This document shows, one piece after another, positions 1-12,300 of a DNA stretch of 64,000 nt. Below the pieces are notes generated by a model that saw only the letters and a list, made by a program, of their open reading frames with translations, was not told the origin of the DNA and did not search any database. The translations under genes and the position numbers were made by a program. Source of the DNA: Lanius collurio (taxonomy: Eukaryota > Chordata > Aves > Passeriformes > Laniidae); assembly GCA_020086605.1 (NCBI GenBank), contig JACBWW010000003.1, positions 2,045,586 to 2,109,585 on the forward strand, in the 5' to 3' direction. Every line of letters begins with the position of its first letter. The stretch's first letter is position 1.

Positions 1-3000
1 AACTCATGGTACAATCTTCCAAAAAGGGCACCGTCCCAGCTTTGCTGTGGCATACTTAATTCTCTTAAAGCCCAGGGCATTTCAGCAATGTTGGACTGGA
101 AAATCAGTGCAGTTCTACATTGAATTGAAAGTCACATCTGAAGGTTTTTTATGTTAAGCAATCATAGGCCTATGTTTCCAAAAGCAATGTTATTTTGGAA
201 ATTTCAGTTTTACAGGCGCTTAATCAAAAAGGCTGTAAAGAATTAATTTTCTGTGAAACTACTGAGTATTTGCCTTAGAAATCAACTCTTAAAAAAGTAG
301 AAATTATTTATAAAAAAAAAGACAAAAAGAGGCACTATCATGTTGCTTTCCCTACAGTAATATTTTCCCAAATTTGTAAAACAAATTGATTTTTGGAGAA
401 TACATCAAGTTTCCTCTTTCCTTTCCATCTCTTTCTTGAAATATGGTTTGAACCAATACTTCAGACACATGTATTCTAAGCTATTTACTTTAAATTGTGA
501 TTTGCATATTGTAGAGTATTTAAATGTAGTTGTAATTATGGTGGTTGGGAGTGACAAACACCAGGAGACCATCTATCAAGCTAATTTATCTCCCTTTCTG
601 TATCAGTATCAATCCACTCACTGTTCTTCTTTTACAATATGTGAGATAATATGGGATTTACAGTGTTGTGTTTGCCAGATGCATGTTAATTAAGCAAGAG
701 GAGATTTAAATGTGTCTTTGGCTGGTTTCTTCATTCAGCTGTCTTGAGAAATACTCAGAAGTAATTTCCATTAACTGCTGCGCTATTTACTGGTGAGGAC
801 AGAAATGGTCATTAGTGACTCCCTGCTGCTGAATGCAGCCCTCCACTTCATCATAATTCTTGGGGAAGGTTTGCTTCAATGCTGAAAGAAACCCTGTGTA
901 TCATTGTTCCAAAACCTCTGCCTTGTCACAAATGCCAGCATATATTGATATTTATTTTTAAGCTTAGAATGTGAGTTTTAACAGCTGAAACAAAATCTAT
1001 GCATTAGCAAAGGGAATACATTTTCTAACAAACTTCAGGAAAAGGGGAAAAGAGCAGTCATGAGTCAAATTAATCTGGTATTTTCATAAAAACCTAGGCC
1101 TGGGTCTTCAACATCTTAAACCAGGAAAAGTTTTTGGAAGATTTCTTTTACGCCTTTTCTGTTTCCTTCTTTATGCCAGCATGACATGCAAAACTGTCTG
1201 GAACAGGATAGGGGTGGTGACACTTCCAGATAAACACAAGGAAATGACTTACTGCTCATTCATGCCCTGTGCCATTCTGTGCTGTAGACTCCCTAGGGCT
1301 GAATTTATTTAGCAAATCATTTTAGGATGTACAGACCTTGCTTGGTAGGCCTTCTGGTGCTGTATTTTCACATAGATGAACTATTCTTGAAGAGTTTCTC
1401 CATTCTATAGGATAAAAATAGATTTTTCTTCAACAGCAGATGACAACTGTACATATGTTTGTCCCACCCAGCTATTCCACAACCAGTATATTTACTGAAC
1501 AACTAGTATATTTATTGTAGAATTTGGGAGAAAATGTCACTTGGCATTATTTTTATAGTTCCCATATTTTTCTCTCATTGTATCTCGAGGCTGTAACAGA
1601 ATAGAATCTTGTCCCCCATCAAAATTGTGATAGAAAAAAGAAATAAGTGGCTGTTGGTTTGGGTTTGGGATTTTTTCTATATTTTTTTTACTGTCTCCGC
1701 AGCATTGTGACTGTTTTGGGAATGTGATAAACCCTATCTTGCTCAGAAGTAACTAGAGGATGATTTGTGGGAGTTCAGTCCTAGTTAAGACATACTATGT
1801 GAATACACACAAGGCATCAGTTTTCAAATATCTTAATTAATGGGCTTAAAACCATCAATAAATCAATCCATGAAAATTCATGGCAGGTGGGGGGAACAAG
1901 TACAATGAATCACTGTACTTTTGACAATTTCATGTGCTTAATCACTATGGATGTGTGAAGATCTGTGCCTTTTAGGTACACTGTCTTGCAAAGATACCAA
2001 ATGATCTTTCACTCCCTTCAAAATTCCCTGTTAGTCTTTTAAACAGACTCTCCCCTCCAAAAGAGCATATGAAATATCCCTTTAATTATACAGGCACCTA
2101 AACCTACCCATAAATTGATGCTGACATGCATATCAAAGATTTTCTACAGAACCGTGCAATGCCAGAAGCACTTTTCTGTTTCATAAAAATCTTAATGAAG
2201 CTTAAAACAGCAACTTCTAACATCTTTACTTAGAGATATAGAACCTCGTACATTTTTTTAATAAATACACTCACTGATTTCTTTAATTACATGCAATAAA
2301 GTGTACAGGTTTACATACACATCAAATGAATAAAATGATGTTACCTAGACAAATTATGTTCTCTTGCATGGAGAATATCTATTGAAATGGGAATGAGGAC
2401 CCGTGCTGAGTCTATGAACTCTGACTGCTTTGAGAGGAACAGTATGATTTATGACTTACAAGGAGCTGTCTTCTACACCAAGAAACTGCCTCTCATTCTC
2501 TGCCAATATGGGGAAATTTTCATCACTTTTCAGCATTTTTGGTTAGGAAGTGCTGGCCAGGTATGGGTTACAGACAGCTGAAAAATAGAGGAAAATTCCA
2601 TTTCACACCTACACAATTGTGACCAGTGGGGAGGTTTGTGGTTTGCAATTATTAAAGGAAATGTACAGTCTTTGCAAGTATAGAGTCTTACTTATTTCCT
2701 TTCTTTGAGGAATGATAATGCAGTAAATCATACACCTATGAAGTTTTATTAAATATTTATCATAAAGATTTACCAGCCTTATTAGTTTCACCTCTGCCAG
2801 CAGAAAAGCTTTCACAAAATGGAATGGGATTTCTATTTTACACTTCTCATCCTTTGACTACAATGCATTAAGACAACACAGTGGCTTATTTTTCCAGATG
2901 TTTTTCTTTGAGCATAATTTTCTCCCTGGTTTTGTTTAATTTTACACTTGACTGAGGTGTATAAACTGAAGGAGCTGAGATAATTTCAGAAGAAACACAT

Positions 3001-3237
3001 ATGTGGGTTAAAAAATGTTTGAATCATAATTTTGAAAAAAAAACCAAAACAAAACCAGTTGCCGCAAGAGCATAATTATCTGGAGTCTGAATAGAATTTA
3101 CTTAAGAAAACTTGTGGCAGTGGCACAGCAGTGGTTTAAGAAGAATTACCCCTAGCTTAGATCAGGTAATGGACTGGAGATAGGTGTTCCATTTCTACCT
3201 TGACCTCAAGCTCTCTGACTCATATCATGAATCAAGC
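1..3237. other. Unique AT-rich non-coding DNA
   Basis: No mobile element, RNA gene or coding exon was recognised here on either strand. Open frames are short (under about 90 codons) and have the composition of random AT-rich sequence. It could be intergenic or intronic. Short poly-A and poly-T runs occur but no organised repeat. Confidence 0.6.
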
Positions 3238-3340
3238 AAGGCCATCTAGAGCTGGTTGTCCAGGACTGTGTCCACACGGTTTTGCAACCTCTCGAAGGAT
3301 GGAGCTCCACAGCTTCTCTGTTGAACACTGTTCCAGCATA
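3238..3340 (-). mobile_element. CR1 LINE fragment (3' region)
   Basis: The stretch reads, in reverse orientation, like the part of avian CR1 just before the 3' untranslated region. Phrases corresponding to 'gttgtccaggactgtgtcca', 'cgaaggatggagctccacag' and 'ctgttccag' match the familiar CR1 wording for 'lesser than perfect' copies, with several substitutions. The octamer tail is not visible, so the piece is truncated at both ends. It is short and diverged, which suggests an old insertion. Assignment to the CR1 family is by recognition of the consensus, not by alignment. Confidence 0.7.
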
Positions 3341-3350
3341 AAACTACCTC

Positions 3351-3379
<29 letters not shown>
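3351..3379. repeat. Poly-A tract (A29)
   Basis: An uninterrupted run of 29 A residues lies just to the right of a CR1 scrap. CR1 does not use a poly-A tail, so the run is more likely an independent mononucleotide repeat. Its length is likely to vary between individuals and to be error-prone in assembly. Confidence 0.95.
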
Positions 3380-3381
<2 letters not shown>

Positions 3382-4894
3382 GTTTTCTGATGTCCAGGAG
3401 GATTTTCATATGATTCAGTTTGTGTCCATTGCCTTATAACCTCAAGGCAAGAGGACCTTTAGGATAGTGGGATCTTACCATCCATTCAAAAGTTAAAATC
3501 CAAATGAGAAAAAGAGCCCTTGAAAATGCCTCACATTGCCATTATGCTAAATATGAAGTGAGATCAATGAGTCAGAACTGGAGTTTGGATTGCCTTTATG
3601 ATGCAGATAGTCAGTATGTTATTTTAGGTCAAAATCCTAGTTATGTACTGCTCTATGCAAAGGGACACCTGCTTCCTGCCTGGATCTGTCCATCTTCCTC
3701 CAGCAACCTAACAAGATTTCAGGCTTTTTTTCAAGTTTTCTGGGCACTTTTGGCATTTTCTAAATTATATCAGGACTGAATTATTAACTAAAGCTATTCT
3801 TGACATTGATAACCTGAAATATGGCCCCAGCCCTTGCAAGCTGAGCCCCCCCCACATTGTGTCTGATTGCTTTTGTTTGCTACCAATAACTGCTCAGAAG
3901 TGATCCATCCCAGATGTGCCACCTCTGAGCTCCTAAGCTCCATGACTGTGTCCCCCATTGACTTGCTAAAAGATTAACCACAGGACTGCCTCACATATGA
4001 GCACAGACAGGTTGCAGTAGAAGCCTGCTGAGTTTCCACCAACCCATTTGTAACTGGAAGGCATGTGGCCTGAATCCCTCCTGTGTACAGGTCACTGCCT
4101 AAGGAATGTCTGCTCTATCCTGACCTGAGACTACTGAAAGTTCTCCAAACTAGTGTAGTACTCCCCTGCTTGCTACAGTACAAACTCCATCCTGTAGCAG
4201 CAATACAGGATGGAAGATTCAGACTAGCACCAGGCACACGATATCCATATGCACCTTTGCTCCCACCTTGGTGTTGTCCTGGCATTAACTCCTTCTGTGA
4301 GGGCCAGAGGTTTGAAGCTTGCATGAAGAAATATATTTTGCTGTTTTGAGTTCTTCATAGACTTTGCTCTCTCACTATTTTTAAAACCCTATTCCTGATT
4401 AAAACATTTGTTTGCAAAACACCTTGAAATCAGCATTAAAGGTATATACCACTAATTCTGCAAAAGAAAATTACTCTCTAAGAAGGTCTGTATTGACAAA
4501 GACCTTATGCCATTTCCTACACACTGAAGTAGCTATAAATGTCCCCTCTTTCTAGATCCCACGTTGTTTGGAAGAAATATGGCATGACGTGCAGGAGGGG
4601 AGAAGCAGACCTGGTTGTATCCATGGAGCCAAGGACATCCAGGTAAAACTACTGATGCAAAGGTGACAGAAGCTGTGAGAGCTTCCCTTGCAATGACCTT
4701 GCTCATCTACTGGCCTTGGTTTGTATTTCCTCCTGCCTAGCCCCATGCCACTTCCTTGGGCTTTCTACTTGTCAAAACAGGAACTCTCCTATCCAAACTT
4801 CAGCAATTATCCAGTGACTCCCAAGCCTTTCACAAAGACCACCAGTCTGTATCAAACCAACTTAGGGTCAAAGGCCTTGAGCTGCTTTATTGTC

Positions 4895-4978
4895 AAAAAA
4901 ATCCCAAACAAAACAAACACAAACCAAAACCAAAACAAATAAAACCCCACAAAAACAAACAAACAAAAGAAGAAAAAA
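4895..4978. repeat. A-rich (CAAAA)n/(CAAA)n low-complexity tract
   Basis: About 84 bases consist almost only of A with interspersed C, in irregular CAAAA and CAAA units. It creates apparent lysine/asparagine-rich and phenylalanine-rich reading frames on the two strands, which are compositional artefacts. Confidence 0.85.
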
Positions 4979-7748
4979 TGCTGCTGTACAAAAACATTAG
5001 AGGTCTTGTGGGATATCTTGGTCTTAACAAATGCAGGCATAGGCTAAGAGATCATCTCTTTTTATTACAGGAAGGCATATTAAGTTTCCCTTGTACTACT
5101 AAAATCTGTATCTTTGAATATACCTTTACCCATACATCCAGGAACAAAATTCACTTAGTGGGGTAATCCTCCTTCCCTAAGTCTTTAATTTCACTTCCTT
5201 ACCTTCTGCCACCTATGGCTTTTCCTTCACTTGGGAAGTAACTGTTTCTGACAGCTCATTAATTGGTCTCTTGTACTGCTGTTAGGAATAAGAAATGTCC
5301 CATTTGCTTTCAGCTTGTGCTGCTCTTTTTGTATTTATTTGTGAAGTCTATCTTTGAGGTTTTCATGCCTTTCTAACTAAACCATCCATTCCTTTAATGT
5401 TTTGGATTTTCTGTCATGTCCAGACTGCAAACCATCCACAAATTAAAGGTTCGTGTTACATTGCTTGTTTTGATTAGTAAATTCTATTTGCTTTAATAAT
5501 AGCTTAATTCTGTGTCTCCTCTTTTCAAGATCTGTTTTCTTATTCCAGATACAGGTACTCAAAATTGCAAGCCTAGCTCTTCAGTCTTAGTCAGAAACTC
5601 CTCCATGTTTTTCTCTCATTCGCACAATCTCTGCTAAAATTCATCTTTCCCTGTATGTATTCATGTATTTTCAGATGAAACACAATACTCCTCAGATTTC
5701 TGCTATATAGTTTCATAGTCAGCCTCCTCTTTCTGGGATAGCTAAAAAACAAAAAAAAATTGCTGTTTCAGAATCTGCTATTATGAGAAATAGAGCCACA
5801 TGTGCCTTCCTACTTGTGCCTTTTACTACTGATGGCCACTTTTTAAAATCCTCTTTTATCTCTGACACCATGTGCTGTCCATCCTGAGCCAAGGATTTTA
5901 ACAAATGAGTGTTTCCTGGCACATCCAAATTCCAACAAATCAGCACATTATATTATGTGTTTTTGGCATAAAACAACAATACAAAGACCAACTAACACCA
6001 GAAACTTCTAAGGCTCCCTACAACCTCTGTAGTAGTAGAGCTCCTGAATTTTCACTCATTTTTTTCCCCTAAAACTATTCCGAATTGATCTGTATGTTTT
6101 TAAAGCAGTAAAACAGCTTCACCTCCAAAATTACTCTCTCCATTGATACCACTAATACATTTCCTACAGGAAAGGAAAGGCATGGAAACTTCACAGGAAA
6201 AAATGTATCTTAAGAAAACCTTCACATCAGCTTGCCTCTATTGCTTCCTCATTACTTCCCCCTCTTTCCTGTAATAGCTTTCATGTATATATTCAGAAAA
6301 TTCAAAAAGGGTTTTTTCCAGATAAGAAATTGTCACACTGCAATTCAAGTCTGAGGTTGCATGTTCTCAGAAGCTTTTGATGTTTTCTCACCGTTGACTT
6401 TCCCAAAGAAAGGAGATAGCTAACATCTCCTTTTTATTACCTCACACAGAGCAAGGGAAAAGAATACCTCTACTATTTGTTGAGAAAGGACTAAAGGCAA
6501 GCTAGAACGGCAACTCCATTTTCAAAGTTTTATCAAAATTGCTGGATTAAATGCTAAGTTTGGTTTATCTTTACCTACAGTAATTTTGAGACTGTGTTGA
6601 GCTTCCTGCTTCTTATTATCTCTGAATCTGCATGCCAAAATGTCAAAATCTCACACAGCAGACTCAGTAACCATAGTACAATTTAAGGTGAGTAGAAGAG
6701 CCATTCCATCCTATCCAGAAGTTTGCACAGGTGCACTGCACCAACATGAATTCACTTCTTCACTACCAAACTTAATATTTAGACCCCTCTTTGGCAGAAA
6801 AGGAGGGATCTGATGCTCACTAACCCTCACTGTGCAGCAGTGCCTCCCTGTTAGAGGTTGTTACAGCCACTAATCTGTGGAAAAGTTCACAGGCTCTACC
6901 TCACAGAAGAGAAAATGCATTTAAACTGTTTACACTAACACAGCTGATCTTGCCTGAAGCAAACTGGGAGCATTCACCACTGCTGCTGGGGGCTGGGGCT
7001 CCCACCCCATCTCCTGGCACCCCAGACTGCAGAGGCCCCAGGCTCAGGGCCATGGTGAAGTCTGGGACATGGCTGGAAGACTAGTTGTTCAAATGAGACT
7101 CTTGAAAGCACTCCTAAATGATCCAGGATGGTCCCTGTCTCCAGGGACACTGGACTTTTCACTCATCTGCCCAAGGCACGTTTGTGCTCAGGAGTCACAA
7201 ACAATTGGTATTGAGTGCCAGTAGAAAACCTTCTGAAGAACATCAGATTGGTGAATAAAGGTTCTTGTAGAATGGGGCTCAGGATGAAAAGATTCTTGAA
7301 ATATTGATGGAATTTGGTATGTCAAATGGGAAACATAAACTATTTCCATTGTTGGTTGAAGCAAGAATACAGAAGAATCTAATTATTCGCAGGAGTCTAG
7401 TTCCTAGTTGACATAATCAAATAATACAAATGAATACATGCACTAAGTCAATTAATTTGGCAAATTCCCTGCTCAACACTCAATATTTAATAATTTCAAA
7501 TAATAAATATAATTTCCTCTTATTAAAATTAAAGTAACTTGAGTATGGGCCTCCCGTTTCCATACTAAAGGACTATGGCCTGTCTGATCTTGTTATCACA
7601 TACCAGAAATAGTAACACACCCTCTACATGCCAGTTTAAAAATAAAGGTACGTTTTTCTTCCTGAAAACTTCTACATTAGACATGATTTAAACTATTTAG
7701 GTCAGTTCCATAAATCTGGTGCTTCATGCATTATTTTCTGAAAGGAGA

Positions 7749-7782
7749 AATTAATTGTGCTAACCTGTCAGCACAATTAATT
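7749..7782. repeat. Perfect 13-bp inverted repeat with 8-nt loop
   Basis: The arm aattaattgtgct (7749-7761) is followed by the loop aacctgtc and the exact reverse complement agcacaattaatt (7770-7782). The sequence aacctgtcag occurs twice nearby (7762-7771 and 7787-7796), so the right side of the hairpin overlaps a short direct repeat. No flanking element is recognised. It may be a cruciform-prone site produced by template switching. Confidence 0.85.
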
Positions 7783-9734
7783 ATCAAACCTGTCAGATCA
7801 TGCATTAATTTAAATATAAAAGTGAGAGTAAATTGGATTATGGGTCAGATTTATAAACATAAGAGTAAACTACACTTAATACAGTTGAATTGACTCCGAT
7901 TAATTCACAGATTCACAGCTGTCTCTTTCCAAATATAGTCAGAAGTTACTGTCTACAATATAACAATGCAACCATTAAGTAATATGTATGTTCCATTGAA
8001 ATATTTTTTTATTTTGTTTTGTATTTTCACTTCACTTGTCCTGATAAGTAAAATTTTCATTCATGCTGTGGTTCAGTTATTTTGAAAGCAGGATGTAAAA
8101 TCCAGTGCAAAAAGAATCAGAGCTAAGACTGTTGCAAAAGACTTGATAAGTTTTCTACTTTTCCCCTATATTCTGTTGATTACTTGAATTTAGACCATGA
8201 AAAAGGTAAAACTGTGAAATAGTAAAGGGTTGTTGGATATTTTAACACAACAAAGTAATAAGCATTTACATTTATCTTAAAATATACTTCTGAATGTGGA
8301 AGTATAAAATGATATTGCATTTGATTCTCATTTTGTGAAATTGCTTATCAGTCCACGGTTGACAAGGACAATGAGAACTGTGCCTAAATCTATGATTAGG
8401 AAGCAAGAGGAAAATGACAGTAAGACAATCTAAGCTGACAGAAAAATGTCAGAAGAACTGATAATGGAAGGGCTGAAGATGCATGAAATTGGAAGTGGTA
8501 TCATTAAGGTGAAAGAAGCATTTTTGATATGGGTTGAAAAAACACTAGACACAGCTAATGATGATCTGATCCAAGCTCTCCTGGTATAAAACTACTCTCA
8601 CATCACTGCAAATTCAAATTCTGATTCGCTGTAAGTCATCAGTAGCCCCTTCCTAATAAAGTTAACCATGAACTAAATATATATGTAAGGAAAGGGAGCA
8701 AAATGCAGTCAGCTATGGACCTGATGCTACTTTTTTGATGGGAAATTTTTGGCACAGGTCAGGGAAAAGACAGAAGTAGGAAAACTGAAAGTAGAAGCAA
8801 AGGGAAAAACACCCATCTTCACAGGAAATCCTACAGACACTCATGGCAAGTAAAGATACTTTCTTCAAAGCAGAATAAGATGTAATAGTAAAAATGAAGG
8901 CAACTTGAAGGAGGAAACAAAGAGATGAAATATAATAACTTAATAAGATGTTCTTCTCCCTTTTTGGCACAGTCATAAGGGCAAAACTCCAGCTGCCACC
9001 ATAACAGCTAGAATAAACACATATACTTGAGCTTTTCCTTTTATTTCCATAAAAGTCTTATTATTCTATAACTGCATTATCCTCATGGGAACCACAATTT
9101 TCCTTACTCTTTTGTTCCATCTTTTCTTTTCTCCTTCCAGTTTTCACACATCTTAGGTTGGTTTTGTTTCCTTTTTCTCAAGTTTGTAATGACCCGTCCC
9201 CTCCATCCCACTCTTGTTCTGATTTCTAAACTGGATTATTGCTACACATCTAGTTTGCATCTTATCTCTTTTTCTGTGGCCCTTTCTGTTGGCCTAAAAA
9301 CACAAAGTAGCGAGCAGAGATAATTCCCTTATTCCTTTCACCATCACTTCACCAACACCTCTTGGCTCTGAAGCCATTAATAAGCCTTCCTGGTACTAAC
9401 CAACCCTATCAGGGGCCTTGAGTCACACCCTGCCCATGGACACATAGGTTTTTTTAAGCTCCTAATCTTTTTTTTTGGCTATGCAGTATGGGTGCTTGTG
9501 TTGGGCTCTGCCCAGCCAGGTATAGTTCTGACATGCAGTCTAAATTTCCAGCTTAATCTCAGACCTCCTCTGCCATGATGGATGCGCCCAGAAATCACTA
9601 GACTTGTTCTTGTTGCTGATTTGCAGATTGGTTTCACACAAACTTGTTTGATGACCTGGATTTTCACTTGAACTTGACAATGAATTCTAGTCTTGTTTTT
9701 TTCAACCTATTTGGCTGTTGTGAGATGAGATGAG

Positions 9735-10160
9735 ATCCAGAGTAAGGCTATGGGGAAGAATGCAAGACTGGAGACACTGGGCCTGTTTAGTCTGGAGATG
9801 ACTGAGAAGGGAACTTGTCAATACACACAAATGTCTTAAGGGCAAGTGTCAAGAGACTGGGGCCAGACTTTCTTTCAGTGATGCCAAATGGCAGGACAAT
9901 GGGAACATGGGCAATGGGCACAAATTTAAATACAGGAAATTCCATGTGAATATGAAGAAAAACTACTGTGATGGTGGCAGAGCACTGAAACAGGCTGCCC
10001 AGAGAAGTTGTGAAGTCTCATTCTCTGGAGATATTCAAAACCTGTCTGGATGCAATCCTGTGTAACCTATTCTAGGTGAACCTGCAGGGTTTGGACTAGG
10101 TGATCTCCAGAGGTCTCTTCCAACACCAACCATGCTGTGATTGATTCTGTGATTCTGAGT
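9735..10160 (+). mobile_element. CR1 LINE 3' end, 5'-truncated
   Basis: About 430 bases follow the avian CR1 3' consensus closely: 'gagacactgggcctgtttag', 'gggcaagtgtcaagagac', 'aacaggctgcccagag', 'ctggagatattcaaaacctg' and 'ggtgatctccagaggtctct', ending in the octamer tail 'gtgattgattctgtgattct'. The copy lies in plus orientation and is truncated at its 5' end next to a short (GAGAT)3 stretch. It contains only the last codons of ORF2 and the 3' UTR, with scattered substitutions and small indels, so it is inactive. CR1 is a non-LTR retrotransposon that inserts by target-primed reverse transcription. Confidence 0.93.
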
Positions 10161-10814
10161 CATTAATATTCTTGGGACGCAAAAATTGAAAAATCTCACT
10201 GGAATTTAAAAGAATTTAAAAGGCTGCTTCCTTAAGAGAATCCTGCAGATAATTTTGTACATGCACAATTGTCAGAAGAGGGAAACTTCATATTAAACAA
10301 CTGTCAGAAACATCAGAGACAAAAAAACCCCAAGACCAAAAAGCCAAAGCTTGTGTACCCATGAGCTGAGCAGGACACTTCTCTGTGTTGCTATTCTATT
10401 TTATTGGCTTTATCCTGCCAATGGTGTCCTGTAGCATGTGCTTTGAGCTACTGTACATGCACTGTAAAGTCAAGCAATCTCATTCTTAGTGTTCACAACA
10501 TATTTGCTATAAGTACTGGAGATGAGTTGTAATCTCTGACTCACTGTATATGATGGGAAAGACAGATTTGACAAATGAAGAGCAAGCTTAGACTTTTTTT
10601 CTGACAAATGAAGAACATGGACTGACAGCCAAATGAGAAATCCATTCTAGTCTCCTTTTAAAATGAATGAACTTGTCAGTAATCTTCTTGGTCAGATAAA
10701 AATTACCAATAAGTCTGAACAGATAGCCTACCAAAGTTTAATAAATAAGCTAATAGTATGGGGAAAGAGCTAGTGTCATTCTGATCCATTGGAAAGAGCT
10801 TGTAGAGGTCAGCC
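10161..10814. other. Unique spacer between two CR1 copies
   Basis: This is AT-rich single-copy-looking sequence. No gene or repeat family was recognised. Confidence 0.5.
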
Positions 10815-12300
10815 TTGTGTGTATGGTGCCAGGTGCCAAAATAAGCAGAGTGCTCTCATGCTCATGGGCAAATGGTGAGGTGCATTATCCAGGGCATGGC
10901 ACGGTACTTTGCGCAGTCAAGGGGAGCAGGAAGGGCAGTGGGGCAACGCAGCTCAGGCACTTAGTTCAGGTAGTGACCACTGCCCTTGCCAAGAGAGCTC
11001 AGGTATGGTGTCCCCTTGAAGGGGAGACAAGTCATTTACACTCACAAAAAAGGATGTAGTGATCCAGGGAGAGCTCCCAAACAAACCATGCAGCTGTTCA
11101 GGTTTCAGGCTGTAGGGAGTGCCTGAGCCTTTCACTGGACTGTAGCAGAGATAGCTGTTGTGTCAAATGTGACCAGGTGGACGATTTGCTCAGTCTGGTA
11201 CCAGTTACAGGATGGGGTAGAAAGGTTAAGGAATATTAGAGAATCATAAAGGGAGATAGACTGGTAGAATCAAGCTCTGGCTTTCCTGAGACAACAACAG
11301 ACATCAGAAATAATTCAAGACCAAGGAGGTCCTCTGTTTATCCCCCAGTAAGGAGAAGGTAGCAGTTGTAAAGAAAGGAGTGCATGGAGGGTAGTCCATG
11401 TTCTTTCTGGGTGGCAAGTGAAATCCTCCTTCATCCACCTCACTCCCCAGGCATCTCAGCACAAAAGGTATGAGGATTTATGTGTGGAAGGCCAGCTAAA
11501 GGATGAAGAGGGTGAAGGTCCAGTTACACCACAGGGGTCACCACAATCAGAAAGCTTAAACCCCTCATTACAACCACCTCTAAGTGTAGGAAAAAGTGGG
11601 TAACAGCTGTAAGTGATTCCCTTCTAAGGGGAACAGAAGTCCCAATATGCTGATCAGGCCCAATCCACAGGGAGGTCTGCTGCCTCCCTGGGGCTGGGGT
11701 TAAGGAAATTTCCTAGCCAGGTGTTGCCCTCAGGCTACTACCCATTACTGATCTGCCACATAGGGGTCAATTATGTGGCAACACATAGTCCAGGAATGAC
11801 CAAAAAGGATCATTTTGGGCCTTGGGGCCTTGAGACTGTTGCTAAGGGAATCTGGGACACAAATTATTTTCTCCACTATACTTCCAGTTGAAGGCAGCAA
11901 CACTGGAAGCAACAGATGAACCGAGTCTATTAGTACATGGCTCCACAGCTGTTGTCACCACCAAAATGTTGTGGGTTTTGATGCACCAGGCATCCTGGCA
12001 TCAGATGGGACTCACCTTTCTCAGTGAGGGAGCAGAGTCTTTGCTCCACAATTAGAGGGGCTCACTGGCAGAGCTTTAAACAAGATGTGATGGGAGAGGG
12101 GAACAGTACCAGGCTTGTCCCTGGCAATCTCTGGGATGGAGTGCAAACATTAGGACAGGGTGCTAGCAAGGCCAGGTTGGATGGGGCTCTGACCTACCTG
12201 GTCTAGTGAAAGCTGTCCCTGCCCATGGCAAGAGGGTTGGAACTGGATGACCTTAAAGGTCCCACCCAAAACAAGTATTTCTTGATTCTATGACTCACTC
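10815..12300 (+). mobile_element. CR1 LINE copy retaining ORF1 but lacking ORF2
   Basis: The left part (from about 10.82 kb, clear from 11.05 kb) reads as the ORF1 region of a bird CR1. It includes 'gtgaccaggtggacgatttg', 'gggagatagactggtagaat', 'cttctaaggggaacagaagt', 'acagggaggtctgctgcctc' and 'ggctcactggcagagcttta'. From about 12110 the text passes directly into the CR1 3' end: 'aaggccaggttggatggggc', 'tgcccatggcaagagggttg' and a final 'ttgattctatgac'. The whole endonuclease/reverse-transcriptase ORF2, normally more than 2.5 kb, is missing. This is therefore an internally deleted, non-autonomous copy. The exact left boundary is uncertain. Confidence 0.85.
11150..12090 (+). pseudogene. CR1 ORF1 remnant with esterase-like (SGNH) motif
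   Basis: CR1 ORF1 encodes an RNA-associated protein whose C-terminal part is an SGNH/GDSL-type esterase-like domain. Here the frames are broken by stops and frameshifts, but recognisable segments remain. A D-Q-V-D-D-L-L-S-L-V segment is coded near 11170. R-E-I-D-W follows near 11255. Near 11610 a stretch reads S-D-S-L-L-R-G-T-E where the intact family has G-D-S-L, so the glycine of the catalytic block appears replaced by serine. A segment beginning H-R-E-V-C-C-L-P-G-A follows. The copy cannot make a functional protein. The identification is by motif recognition only. Confidence 0.7.

Larger units (their letters stand above)
3380..9734. other. Unique non-coding DNA
   Basis: Apart from the A-rich repeat near 4.9 kb and the inverted repeat near 7.75 kb, nothing recognisable was seen. 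A somewhat GC-richer pocket lies at about 6960-7110, with several open frames on the minus strand, but they show no family resemblance and no CpG enrichment. A possible splice-site pair (acceptor after the CAG ending near 6580, donor AAG/GTGAGT near 6689) encloses about 110 bases that are closed by a stop at the 3' edge. I give it little weight. Confidence 0.55.

Noticed and set aside
3238..3379. Reading the A29 tract as the tail of the neighbouring CR1 scrap
   Set aside because: CR1 ends in short octamer repeats, not poly-A, and the tract lies at the 5' side of this minus-oriented fragment.
4756..5166. A 136-codon open frame on plus
   Set aside because: Its middle part is the (CAAAA)n tract. 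The rest has no recognisable domain, and there is no promoter or splice context.
6580..6689. Possible 110-base exon with acceptor ctacag and donor aag/gtgagt
   Set aside because: The only open frame ends in a stop just before the donor, and the acceptor tract is mediocre. It could only be non-coding and there is nothing else in support.
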